From Alphaproteobacteria bacterium 33-17 (GTDB taxonomy: Bacteria > Pseudomonadota > Alphaproteobacteria > Rickettsiales > 33-17): a stretch of DNA of 64,000 bases. The notes below the pieces were generated by a model, which was given only the letters and a program-made list of their open reading frames with translations, searched no databases and had not been told where the DNA came from. Within the stretch, counting starts at the first letter, position 1. Each line of letters starts with the position of its first letter. The position numbers and the translations under genes were made by a program. The stretch lies in the NCBI GenBank assembly GCA_001897445.1, contig MKSX01000015.1:46342-110341 (forward strand). The letters are read 5' to 3'. Positions 29,310 through 37,834 of this stretch are shown piece by piece.

Positions 29310-29411
29310 TTAAGTCTTTATAATTCTGGTATGCATTATTTCCTCACTCACCTAGGTTTGACTCAGCTTCGCTCGTCATTCCTGTACCATAATTCAAATA
29401 CTTTAACTATA
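29305..29411. repeat. Dispersed palindromic repeat, copy A
   Basis: A 107-base imperfect palindrome: the left arm from TATAGTTAAGTCTTT (29305) pairs with the right arm ending TTAACTATA (29411). It resembles copy B at 54146-54254 in the same orientation: both arms share TAAGTCTTT..AATT..TATGC on the left and CGTC.TTCC..TA..ATTCAAAT-like sequence on the right. The size and structure recall Rickettsia palindromic elements. The upstream gene's stop codon (29307-29309) is inside the arm. Confidence 0.8.
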
Positions 29412-29414
29412 TAA

Positions 29415-31304
29415 TTAACTTTTACATATAATATGAAGTTCTTCTTTAGCTCTAGTAAAAGCAACATATGTAAGCCGCTCTGATTCTTCAAGCATTAGTG
29501 ATTTTTGCTCTTGTAAAATTGATTCAAAACTTTTTGAACGAAGAGAGCTTTTTACATTATATATGAAAGTCTTGTTTTCGTGTGAATATTCAAACTTGTT
29601 AGATCCAGTATTCACTTTATTATCAAAATCTGCAATTATTACAAATTTATTTTCAAGTCCCTTGGATCCGTGAATTGTCATAAGTTTTACACCTTCACCT
29701 TCAGCTTCGATATAAACAATTTTTGCAAAGCCTAACATTTTTTCAAGCAACTCTATGATTGACCCTGCATATTCTTTGTAAATAAAGCTATAAGAAATAT
29801 CATATATCCTATCAAACTCATTATAAAGCGATCTTAAACAATTGCAGTATTGTTTATAAAATATACTTAAAAATTCCATTATACTTAGCTTATTTTCTAA
29901 GATATAAGATCTAAAATTTTCGTAGTCTGGATAGATATGATGTATACGGTTAATGCTAAAATCTGTAATGTTTAAAAATATATGGCGAATTATAGTAATA
30001 ATATCTTTAAATAATGGGTGGTCATTCATTACTATAGATTCGCGTGATAAGTATTTTATATTATTAGAGTCTAAATAATCTTTAATAGTTGAAAATAATG
30101 TGCCTCTATTTCTAACTAGTATCATTATATCGTTTAATTTTTCACCAAGAGAAAGTTTTTCATGAATTATTTCAATAATTTTAGATGCTATTATGTCATT
30201 CTTTGCAGTTTTGGAATTAATTATGTGTTTTACAATTTTGCCATCAAGGTTGTTAAGTGTGTTATGCGTAAAATCATTTGTAACCTTTAGAGCAGATAAC
30301 GATGAGGGGTTGTTAAAATAATCATTAACAAAGTCTATAATGGCTTTAGAGCTTCTATAAGTTGAGTTTAAATATTCGATTGAATGGCTTTTATTATGAA
30401 ACTTTAGCTGATTTATAACATTATCTAGGAATTTTAAGAAATAATCAGAGTTTGAACCCTGAAAGCTATATATAGACTGCTTAATATCGCCTACAATAAA
30501 AATTGATTTACTTTCATCAGATATACAATTATCAATTATCGACTGAAGTACTCTAATTTGATCAATGGTTATATCCTGAGCCTCATCTATCATTAAATGA
30601 TCTATGCCGCTATCAATTTTGTACAATACCCATTCTTTAATATCAGGATTATTTAATAAATTTTCTGCCTTAGAAATAATTTGTGAAAATGTAATACGTT
30701 TCCTGCCAATTTCCTGTGATAAAATATCATTAAGTTTAACTTTAAATTCAAGTAAGTCCTGAGTAAGAGAAATATTTAGTAGTTCTAGATCATCTAATGA
30801 ATATTCGTTGTTATTTCTGATAGTTTTAAAAGTATGACTTCTTAGATTTGCAGGATTAAAATCGAAAGATTCATAATTTACAATTTTATTTGTTAAATCT
30901 AATAAACCTTCAATATTCAAATCAAGGCTAATAGTTAGCTTAGAAGCGATTTTTGTAATTTCATTGATATTTTGATATAAAACTTGTCTAATACTATCAT
31001 CGTCAGCTATTTCAAAGTCTGGGTCTAATCCTGCCTCATAAGGGAAGGCTTTAAGTATGCTAAGTAGAAAGCTATGAATTGTAAAAATCTTTAAATCAAG
31101 CATTTCCCCAAGCTCACTGCTTATACGCTCTTTCATTTCTTCTGCGGCATTATTTGTATATGTAAGGCAAACTATGCGTTTGGGGTCTATGTTATTTTTG
31201 ATTAGAGATACATAACGGTTCTTTAGTAAAGTAGTTTTCCCACTTCCTGCAGATGCCAGAACAATAGATGAATGATTAGGTGATAAAATTTGGTTATCTT
31301 GCAT
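29415..31304 (-). CDS. UvrD/AddA-like superfamily 1 helicase without nuclease domain
   Basis: 629 residues. All SF1A motifs are visible: ASAGSGKTTLLK (I), CLTYTNNAAEEM (Ia), MIDEAQD (II), GDIKQSIYSFQGS (III), LNSTYRSSKAI (IV), TIHGSKGLENKFVII (V) and LTYVAFTRAKEEL (VI). KQSIYSFQGS and HGSKGLE resemble AddA/RecB more than UvrD, yet the protein ends 10 residues after motif VI, so the AddA nuclease domain is absent. It could be a shortened AddA or a separate helicase. No addB is in the window. The gene ends just beside palindromic repeat copy A. Confidence 0.85.
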   Translation of the reverse strand: MQDNQILSPNHSSIVLASAGSGKTTLLKNRYVSLIKNNIDPKRIVCLTYTNNAAEEMKERISSELGEMLDLKIFTIHSFLLSILKAFPYEAGLDPDFEIADDDSIRQVLYQNINEITKIASKLTISLDLNIEGLLDLTNKIVNYESFDFNPANLRSHTFKTIRNNNEYSLDDLELLNISLTQDLLEFKVKLNDILSQEIGRKRITFSQIISKAENLLNNPDIKEWVLYKIDSGIDHLMIDEAQDITIDQIRVLQSIIDNCISDESKSIFIVGDIKQSIYSFQGSNSDYFLKFLDNVINQLKFHNKSHSIEYLNSTYRSSKAIIDFVNDYFNNPSSLSALKVTNDFTHNTLNNLDGKIVKHIINSKTAKNDIIASKIIEIIHEKLSLGEKLNDIMILVRNRGTLFSTIKDYLDSNNIKYLSRESIVMNDHPLFKDIITIIRHIFLNITDFSINRIHHIYPDYENFRSYILENKLSIMEFLSIFYKQYCNCLRSLYNEFDRIYDISYSFIYKEYAGSIIELLEKMLGFAKIVYIEAEGEGVKLMTIHGSKGLENKFVIIADFDNKVNTGSNKFEYSHENKTFIYNVKSSLRSKSFESILQEQKSLMLEESERLTYVAFTRAKEELHIICKS

Positions 31305-31370
31305 TACAAAATTATTTTACGATTAATGTAAATCATAAAATAGTATTTTTTGAGGTGTTTTAAAAGATAT

Positions 31371-31402
31371 AAAAAGGGTTTTATTGTCTTTTATAAAACC
31401 CT
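31371..31402 (-). terminator. Intrinsic terminator after the 90-residue gene
   Basis: AGGGTTTTAT (31375-31384) pairs perfectly with ATAAAACCCT (31393-31402) around an 8-base loop. On the minus strand the stem is followed by TTTTT, as expected for a Rho-independent terminator. It lies 9 bases past the stop of the gene at 31411-31683. This is the clearest intrinsic terminator in the window. Confidence 0.85.
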
Positions 31403-31410
31403 CTGGCGTT

Positions 31411-31683
31411 CTATGAAACGTAGTAATCAGGTGTGTTATCCTCGTATGGAGGTTCTTCCTTATGTGTATGCTGATCAGCATGTTCATTATTATGATTAGG
31501 AGTTATGTGATCATCAGAATTTTGAGCAGTATTTTCTTCATGCTGAGCTTCCTTGTATTCTATTAAATATGTTTTAATGATATTTAGTAAGCCATGGAAA
31601 AATTCTCTTATAATCCCAAAGAAACCACCTTTTTGAACAGCGCATTCTGTGTGATCCTGATTCTCAATTGTTGTATCAACCAT
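31411..31683 (-). CDS. Small orphan protein with strong ribosome binding site, unknown function
   Basis: 90 residues, not recognised. A hydrophobic amphipathic stretch (GGFFGIIREFFHGLLNIIKT, about residues 19-38) is followed by an acidic, His- and Asn-rich tail that is probably disordered (EHADQHTHKEEPPYEDN). No signal peptide is present. The start is preceded by AAGGAGGG, by far the strongest Shine-Dalgarno sequence I noticed here, and the gene has its own terminator. Together these suggest a real, well-expressed single-gene unit. The amphipathic helix could bind membrane. Confidence 0.72.
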   Translation of the reverse strand: MVDTTIENQDHTECAVQKGGFFGIIREFFHGLLNIIKTYLIEYKEAQHEENTAQNSDDHITPNHNNEHADQHTHKEEPPYEDNTPDYYVS

Positions 31684-31786
31684 ACAACCCTCCTTTCTTA
31701 TAGTTAATAAATTAATATTAACGCAAAAAAATTCAAATCACAATAGCAAAAAATTAAGGATTTAACTTTTTGGTTGTGGGTGTTTT

Positions 31787-32074
31787 TTAATCAAGAAAAT
31801 TATCAGCGTAATTTTTAGGAGTAATAAGATGCGAATTTGGTAGTCGAACTTCATAATCTGTATAATTATTTTTTACATATCTTAAAGCGTCTTCCATAGT
31901 AGGAAATTTCAGTTTAATTTGTGTAGCTGTATTAATGCTGCCTGTCCATCCCATAAGGCTATCAATGTAACGTCCGCCCTGGTTATCTACTTCTAAGAGC
32001 CAATTTTTAGAATTATTTTTACCTGATTGCATAGCGCTTTTAGCTGGTTTATATACAACTGCCTTAAATGTCAT
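31787..32074 (-). CDS. NDUFS4-type complex I accessory subunit
   Basis: 95 residues. The sequence matches the ETC complex I subunit region found in mitochondrial NDUFS4 and alphaproteobacteria: VYKPAKSAMQSG near the start, WLLEVD, GWTGSINTATQIKLKFPTMEDALRYV and YEV near the end. It helps stabilise the peripheral arm of NADH dehydrogenase. It stands alone, with AAAGG ahead of the ATG, 103 bases upstream of the 90-residue gene on the same strand. Confidence 0.92.
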   Translation of the reverse strand: MTFKAVVYKPAKSAMQSGKNNSKNWLLEVDNQGGRYIDSLMGWTGSINTATQIKLKFPTMEDALRYVKNNYTDYEVRLPNSHLITPKNYADNFLD

Positions 32075-32218
32075 TTGAATAACCTTTTAAATATCTATTA
32101 AGCTAGTAAAATGCTTTAATAATAACAAGCATAGTTTACTGTTTACAATATATTTAATAGCATTATAAACGCTAAAAATCAATTTTAAATTAATATGGGA
32201 ATGTAATAGAATAATTAT

Positions 32219-32293
32219 TGGTGACCCCTACGGGATTCGAACCCGTATTGCTACCGTGAAAGGGTAATGTCCTAACCATTAGACGAAGGGGCC
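32219..32293 (-). tRNA. tRNA-Glu (anticodon UUC)
   Basis: Cloverleaf read on the minus strand: acceptor GGCCCCT pairs with AGGGGTC (one G-U), the anticodon TTC is at 32258-32260 in CCTTTCACGG, and the T-loop is GGTTCGAATCC. Discriminator A is at 32222. CCA is encoded at 32219-32221. The D-loop contains AATGGTTAGGAC. It lies between cycM and the NDUFS4-like gene, all on the minus strand. Confidence 0.97.
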
Positions 32294-32307
32294 ACATGGA
32301 AAATCTT

Positions 32308-32334
32308 TTTATACTATTTTTAGAAGCTTGGCAA
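32308..32334 (-). promoter_or_regulatory. Possible tRNA-Glu promoter
   Basis: TTGCCA (32329-32334) and TATAAA (32308-32313) on the minus strand with a 15-base spacer, ending 14 bases upstream of the tRNA 5' end. The position is right for a tRNA promoter; the spacer is short. Read-through from cycM is an alternative. Confidence 0.4.
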
Positions 32335-32376
32335 GTATTATCTTTAAAAATTGTACAAAAATATTTGTTATATTGC

Positions 32377-32958
32377 TTACTCAACAGCTTTAGTTATTAA
32401 ATCTGCTGCAGGAAGTGCTGCCTGGCTATCACTTAAAGTTCTTAAATAAGATACAAGATCAGCAATTTCTTCAGGTTTTTTAAGCCCGGCAAACCCCATT
32501 TTTGTACCTTTTGCATAGTCTTTAGGGGAATATATGAATTTAAATAACTCTTCGTATCCCCATTTTTGGTCAGACATTGCTTTTAAAGCCTCTGAATAAG
32601 AATAACCATCATGTGCAGCTTTTGGATGGTTAATTACATTCCAGATACCAGGACCAACTTTATTTGGTCCTCCCTTATTAGGATCGTGGCAAGTTGCGCA
32701 TTTTTTGAAAATATTTTTGCCGTTTTCAGCATTGGCTGCAGCCATAAGCTTGCCAATTTCAAAAGCTGGAATCTTAGGTCCTTTAGTGCCACTATCAGCT
32801 GCACCGCTATCTTCTGTAACCTCAACCTGATAGCCTCTTTTAACCTCTTTATGATGACCTTCGTAAAAGAACATTTTTGCTCCATACCCTGAAAGCATAG
32901 CGATTAGACCCGCAACTATTATTGAAGCGGCAATTTTATTGAGTTCAAAACCATTCAT
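32377..32958 (-). CDS. cycM: Membrane-anchored cytochrome c (CycM type)
   Basis: 193 residues. An uncleaved N-terminal anchor (IAASIIVAGLIAMLSGYG, about residues 9-26) leads into a charged linker and one class I cytochrome c domain with heme motif CATCH, KVGPGIWNV and the Met ligand in GTKMGFAGLK. It probably carries electrons from the bc1 complex to cytochrome oxidase while tethered to the inner membrane. It is divergent from the glycosyltransferase gene, with 96 bases between starts. Confidence 0.95.
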   Translation of the reverse strand: MNGFELNKIAASIIVAGLIAMLSGYGAKMFFYEGHHKEVKRGYQVEVTEDSGAADSGTKGPKIPAFEIGKLMAAANAENGKNIFKKCATCHDPNKGGPNKVGPGIWNVINHPKAAHDGYSYSEALKAMSDQKWGYEELFKFIYSPKDYAKGTKMGFAGLKKPEEIADLVSYLRTLSDSQAALPAADLITKAVE

Positions 32959-33054
32959 GTTAGATTTATCCGTGCAAAGTTAAATAAATAGTTATATATA
33001 GATACCTATTATAATGTATAAAATGTATAAAATTCAATATATTATTACAAGAAA

Positions 33055-33924
33055 ATGAACAATACTGTTACTTCGTCAAAAATTGCTATTTCAATAGTAA
33101 CTTACAAAAGCTCTCATATTATTAAGGGCTTACTGGAAACTGTACCAAAAAATATACCGATCTATATATGTGATAATAGTCAGGATAGTGGTATTGAGAG
33201 TGCTATAAAAGATTATGATGTGAATCTTTACATATCACCAAAAAACCTGGGGTTTGGTAAAGGGCATAATTATAATTTGCAGAAAATTTTTGAGAATCAA
33301 ACAGATGCAGAATTTATAGCAATTATAAACCCAGATTGTGCTTTAAATTCAGATACGTTGCAAAGCCTTATTAATGCAGCTGGTAAGTATCCAGATGCGG
33401 CAGTATTTGCGCCAAAACTTTATGATGGAAAAGGTAGTGAAATGCTTACCTATAAACCAAATATTTTTAAAAGAAATTATAACGGTTTATGTAGTAAGAA
33501 AATGGAAGGTGATATATGTGCTGAATTTATTTCTGGTGCATTTTATATTATAAGAATCAATTATTTAAGGCAGCATCAGTTATTTGACCCCAATATCTTC
33601 TTATTCCATGAAGATGATGATTTTTGTATAAGTGTTTATAAAAACGGTTCGTATGCAATGGTTGTAAATGATTCAAAATGCATGCATCTTGTCGGGAAGT
33701 CTTCAAAGCCTTCTTGGAAACTTGAAGTTTTTAAAAATATTGCATCTACAAACTCCCGTATTTACATTGAATATAAATATAAAGGATTCCTTTCTGCTAA
33801 TATATTGAAAATCAGGATTTTCTGTGCTACTCTGGCAAAAGTATTAGCTTATGCTTGCACGCTAAATTTTAAAAAGCTTGCAAAATATGCAGGTAAATTT
33901 TGTGGCATTTTTTATAAAATATAG
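33055..33924 (+). CDS. Family 2 glycosyltransferase (rhamnosyltransferase-like)
   Basis: 289-residue GT-A fold enzyme. The N-terminal SIVTYKSSHIIKGLLETV, YICDNSQDSG and PKNLGFGKGHNYNL are typical of WbbL/RfbF-like transferases, followed by AIINPDCAL as the donor/metal region and LFHEDDDFCI as the probable catalytic acidic segment. It likely adds a sugar during synthesis of a surface polysaccharide, which would fit the ABC exporter at 20039-21554. Donor and acceptor are unknown. The AsmA-like gene follows after 2 bases. Confidence 0.86.
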   Translation: MNNTVTSSKIAISIVTYKSSHIIKGLLETVPKNIPIYICDNSQDSGIESAIKDYDVNLYISPKNLGFGKGHNYNLQKIFENQTDAEFIAIINPDCALNSDTLQSLINAAGKYPDAAVFAPKLYDGKGSEMLTYKPNIFKRNYNGLCSKKMEGDICAEFISGAFYIIRINYLRQHQLFDPNIFLFHEDDDFCISVYKNGSYAMVVNDSKCMHLVGKSSKPSWKLEVFKNIASTNSRIYIEYKYKGFLSANILKIRIFCATLAKVLAYACTLNFKKLAKYAGKFCGIFYKI

Positions 33925-33926
33925 CA

Positions 33927-36515
33927 ATGAAACATATAATTAGATTAATTACGATTTTATTATCCATATTCTCAATATTTGGACTTACTACGTTTGTGGT
34001 AACGAAAAAAGCTATTAATACAGCCTCAATAACTGCATCGCTGTCAGATAAATACAAGTTTTCAGCAGATACAGACACAGAGCTTAGCTACCTGCCATTT
34101 CCCAAAATACGTTTTAATAATGCTATTATTAAAACACTTGAAAACAAGACAATTTTAGAATCTGATAACTTAGAGTTTAGCTTTAGTTTAGTATCAGTTG
34201 CAAAACTTGTTGTCTCTAATCAAACCTCCAAAAATATAGATAAAGTTACAATTAGAGGCGGGTATATTAATATCGATGAGTTTTTAAATTTTGCTGCGAC
34301 CAACACAGTTGCATCGGGTTTAAGTGTCGAGAATGCTCTGATAACTAATGATTTTTTAGGCAATATCAATGTAAAAGATGACAAGGGTCATTTAATAAAA
34401 CATGGTCTGGGAAGGGTAACATTTAGCCTGAATAATAGTTTCGGACGATACAAATTTAATGGATATTATGTTAATAATGAAGCCCTCTCGTTTGAAGGAA
34501 GTTTGGGTGATACGTTTGAGTTTGTAGTAAAAGGTAAGGGTGTTGAAATATCTAAATTAGCTCAGGACAAAAATTTATCCAGTATTAAAGTTAATATTAC
34601 TAATTTTGATCTTATTAATGATACTGTTTTTGAATCTTTCCCAGATTATATCAAAAATAACTTATTCGAAGAGTCGCTAAAAATTGATGCCAACTATTAT
34701 GCAGATTCAGGTGTAACTGAATTTAAAACAATTGATGGAAGTATTGTTAAAGGTACAGGCAATTTAAAGAAAATCAGTAATGGTCTAAATATTTCGACGG
34801 TTAATCTTGAATCTATAAACTGGGGCAAGAAGCTTGATGATTTGCAAAATGGGTTCTTTAAACAGGCGCTACTAAACTTTAACTCTTCTAGTACAAATGG
34901 TTATGCTATTTTTGCTAAAAATATTAAAATACATGGCGATAGTTATGATGATTTCAAGCTGTTACTTGTTAAATCATCGAAAGGACTTAATTTACAGGAT
35001 TTATCTTTAACAGGCTCTTCCGGTTCAATGACAGCTAAGGCGGGATTTGATGACCAAAATTTAGTTGCTAAAGGCAGTTTAAATGTCAACTTAACCTCTC
35101 AAAGTAAGCTGCTCAAAGATTTGGTAAGCTATTTGGTATCATATAGAGCAAACGTAGAGCTTTCTAAGGATGCGGCATTAGCTTTAGATATATCATATGA
35201 GTTAAACAAAGAAGCATCTATTATTGCTATTAAAAGCTTAGCTATTGATGGGGTGGGAATAGCTGCAAATCTAAAGCTTTCAACAGATAAATCTGAAAGT
35301 ATTATTAATGTCAATAATATGAATCTAACTAAAATGGGCTTGGCGCCAAATATATATGATGCTTTAGACAGTCTGTTTTATACAGATGCTAATACACCGC
35401 AGTCGTTTTTAAATAGCCTTTCATATGTAACTGGCGATAATAGAATTATCTTTAATTTTCAGAATCTTACATTTAATGATAAATTGATCGAAAATCTTTC
35501 TGTAGATGTCAGCTATACTAAAAACCAGTTGATTGTAAACCGATTTAATGTAAATGATGAGCAGGCTAAGCTTTCATTATCTGCATTACTGAATAACTCT
35601 AAAGCCAGACCTTACTTAGTCATTAAGAGTAATGTATCATATTTAGATACTGAAATTTTCAGGCATTTTGGAAGAGATGTGAGTCTTGATAACATGAAGC
35701 TATCAAATCTTGGGGCTTTTTTGTGGAATACCAGTACCTTTGATTTTCCTAAATGGGATAAATTTGACGGCACGTTTGATATGATTGGTGATAGAATTGT
35801 TTATAAAAAGGTTCCTCTGGAATCTGTAAAATTATCTACAGAATTTGTTCAATCAAATATGAGTATAAAACAATCAAAATTCAATGTATTTGGCGGTACT
35901 TTCAATTTTAGTGGTTATTTTAAAAATTATAACAATGCACTAGATTTATCATTTGTACTTCAAAATGCAGATTTTGAGCTTACTGAAGATCAGGATACTA
36001 AATTTTTTCCAAATTTATCAGGTGCTTTTACCCTGTCAGGGAAAATCAAAACAAACGGTTATTCAATATTTAACTATATAAATAATATGAACGGAAATGT
36101 AGATATTGCAGCGGACAATATTAAAATATTAGAAACAGATATTGATAGTGTTATTTTTAATATTGCTAAATTTAAAAATAATTTAACCAAGGATCTTGTC
36201 AAAATTATTGGCGCAAGAGCAGCATCTACTGGTTTTACTGATATTAAAAACCTTAAAGGTAAGTTTGTAATTAATAATGGTAATGTTAAGTCTGATAATC
36301 TTACTTATACAACACAGTATACTACGGGTAAGGGTCTTATTAATTTTGATATGCCAAAGCTGGCATTCATCACACCTGCTGCATTTACAATGCAGGGTAT
36401 TCCTTTTCAAAATGCTCCTAATTCTATAATTATCATGAATGTTCAGGGAGCTGGCGGTAGGTTTAAAAGCGCCCTTAATATAGATTCGGTAATAAGAAAT
36501 TTTGCACCAAATTAA
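33927..36515 (+). CDS. AsmA-like envelope protein
   Basis: 862 residues with one N-terminal membrane anchor (about residues 6-28) and a long beta-rich periplasmic part. The C-terminal AsmA-type region includes FNVFGGTFNFSGYF, LSGAFTLSGKIKTNGYS, INNMNGNVDIAADNIKI and SLKGKFVINNGNV-like repeats. AsmA/TamB relatives are long bridge-like proteins linked to phospholipid transport to the outer membrane. That role is inferred from the family. It is tightly spaced after the glycosyltransferase gene. Confidence 0.85.
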   Translation: MKHIIRLITILLSIFSIFGLTTFVVTKKAINTASITASLSDKYKFSADTDTELSYLPFPKIRFNNAIIKTLENKTILESDNLEFSFSLVSVAKLVVSNQTSKNIDKVTIRGGYINIDEFLNFAATNTVASGLSVENALITNDFLGNINVKDDKGHLIKHGLGRVTFSLNNSFGRYKFNGYYVNNEALSFEGSLGDTFEFVVKGKGVEISKLAQDKNLSSIKVNITNFDLINDTVFESFPDYIKNNLFEESLKIDANYYADSGVTEFKTIDGSIVKGTGNLKKISNGLNISTVNLESINWGKKLDDLQNGFFKQALLNFNSSSTNGYAIFAKNIKIHGDSYDDFKLLLVKSSKGLNLQDLSLTGSSGSMTAKAGFDDQNLVAKGSLNVNLTSQSKLLKDLVSYLVSYRANVELSKDAALALDISYELNKEASIIAIKSLAIDGVGIAANLKLSTDKSESIINVNNMNLTKMGLAPNIYDALDSLFYTDANTPQSFLNSLSYVTGDNRIIFNFQNLTFNDKLIENLSVDVSYTKNQLIVNRFNVNDEQAKLSLSALLNNSKARPYLVIKSNVSYLDTEIFRHFGRDVSLDNMKLSNLGAFLWNTSTFDFPKWDKFDGTFDMIGDRIVYKKVPLESVKLSTEFVQSNMSIKQSKFNVFGGTFNFSGYFKNYNNALDLSFVLQNADFELTEDQDTKFFPNLSGAFTLSGKIKTNGYSIFNYINNMNGNVDIAADNIKILETDIDSVIFNIAKFKNNLTKDLVKIIGARAASTGFTDIKNLKGKFVINNGNVKSDNLTYTTQYTTGKGLINFDMPKLAFITPAAFTMQGIPFQNAPNSIIIMNVQGAGGRFKSALNIDSVIRNFAPN

Positions 36516-36516
36516 G

Positions 36517-36545
36517 TTGATAATTTTAAGAAAATAGCTTATATT
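36517..36545 (+). promoter_or_regulatory. Predicted promoter for mtaB-ftsY-corC-ruvAB
   Basis: TTGATA (36517-36522) and TATATT (36540-36545) are separated by 17 bases and lie 45 bases before the mtaB start, in the 74-base gap after the AsmA-like gene. Good spacing, but AT-rich background lowers confidence. Confidence 0.5.
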
Positions 36546-36589
36546 CCTGTTAACTTTGAGATAATTATTTTAAAAATCTATAAAAATCA

Positions 36590-37834
36590 ATGACAAAACT
36601 AGAAGTAGTCACATTCGGATGCAGATTAAATGCATTTGAAAGCGAAGTAATTAGAGAAAAACTGGGCAGTAATATTGAAGAAAATACAGTTGTTTTCAAT
36701 ACTTGCGCTGTAACCAAAGAAGCTGAAAGACAAGCAAAGCAGGCAATCCGTAAATTTATTAGAGAAAATCCAGACTATAAAGTAGTGGTTACTGGGTGCG
36801 CTGCTCAAATTGCACCTCAAAAATATTCGGATATAGAAGGCGTTGACCTTGTGTTAGGTAACGAAGAAAAGCTAGATAAAGCTAATTACTTAAATACTGA
36901 AACTGAGAAAGTGTTGGTAAACGACATAATGTCAGTCAAAGAAACCGCAAGTCACTTAATCAAAAGTTTTGATGGTAAGACCAGAGGTTTTATACAGGTT
37001 CAGAATGGTTGCGATCATAGATGTACATTCTGTATTATTCCTTATGGCAGAGGTAATAGCCGAAGCATTCCAATGGGTGAAATTGTCCATCAGGTAAAGC
37101 ACTTAGTTGAGCAAGGTTTTAAAGAGATAGTACTTACAGGCGTTGATATAACATCATATGGTAAGGATTTACCAGGAAATCCAAATTTAGGTCAGATGAT
37201 GAAGAGGCTGCTTAAGCTTGTACCTGATCTGCCGCGGTTAAGGTTATCTTCAGTAGATGTTGCGGAAATTGATGATGATATAATGGATATGCTGGCAAAT
37301 GAACCAAGATTTATGCCGCACTTACATATTAGCCTTCAGGCTGGTGATAATATGATTCTCAAGCGCATGAAGAGAAGGCACACACGAGAAGATGTAATAG
37401 AATTTTGTAAAAAGGCAAAGCAGCTTAATAATAAGGTTATATTTGGTGCGGATATTATTGCAGGTTTTCCAACAGAGACTGATGAAATGTTTGAAAACAC
37501 CAGTAAGTTAATTGTTGAGGCTCAAATTTCGCACTTACATTCGTTCCCATATTCTGAAAGAGAAGGTACTCCTGCTGCTAAAATGCCGCAAGTTGAAAAG
37601 CAAGTTAGAAAAAGAAGGGCTGAAGTTTTAAGAGAGCTTGCAAAACTTGAACTAGAAAAAAGGCTTAAAGAATTTGTAGGCATGGAGATGAGTGTATTAG
37701 TTGAGGCTGATGGTACAGGAAAAACCGAAAATTTCCTTCCGGTAATCTTGCAAGAATCTTATACTTCTGGTACATTGCTTAATGTTGTAATTACAGGTAT
37801 TCAGGACGGATTCCTGGTAAGCAAAAGTATTTAA
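36590..37834 (+). CDS. mtaB: tRNA t6A37 methylthiotransferase
   Basis: Radical SAM enzyme of 414 residues that converts t6A to ms2t6A at position 37 of tRNAs. The N-terminal UPF0004 domain shows TFGCRLNAFES, NTCAVTKEAERQ and VTGCAAQ, giving three Cys for the auxiliary cluster. The radical SAM motif is CDHRCTFCIIP. A TRAM-like C-terminal region follows after about residue 350. The CRLN signature separates MtaB from MiaB. ftsY begins immediately after its stop. Confidence 0.95.
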   Translation: MTKLEVVTFGCRLNAFESEVIREKLGSNIEENTVVFNTCAVTKEAERQAKQAIRKFIRENPDYKVVVTGCAAQIAPQKYSDIEGVDLVLGNEEKLDKANYLNTETEKVLVNDIMSVKETASHLIKSFDGKTRGFIQVQNGCDHRCTFCIIPYGRGNSRSIPMGEIVHQVKHLVEQGFKEIVLTGVDITSYGKDLPGNPNLGQMMKRLLKLVPDLPRLRLSSVDVAEIDDDIMDMLANEPRFMPHLHISLQAGDNMILKRMKRRHTREDVIEFCKKAKQLNNKVIFGADIIAGFPTETDEMFENTSKLIVEAQISHLHSFPYSEREGTPAAKMPQVEKQVRKRRAEVLRELAKLELEKRLKEFVGMEMSVLVEADGTGKTENFLPVILQESYTSGTLLNVVITGIQDGFLVSKSI

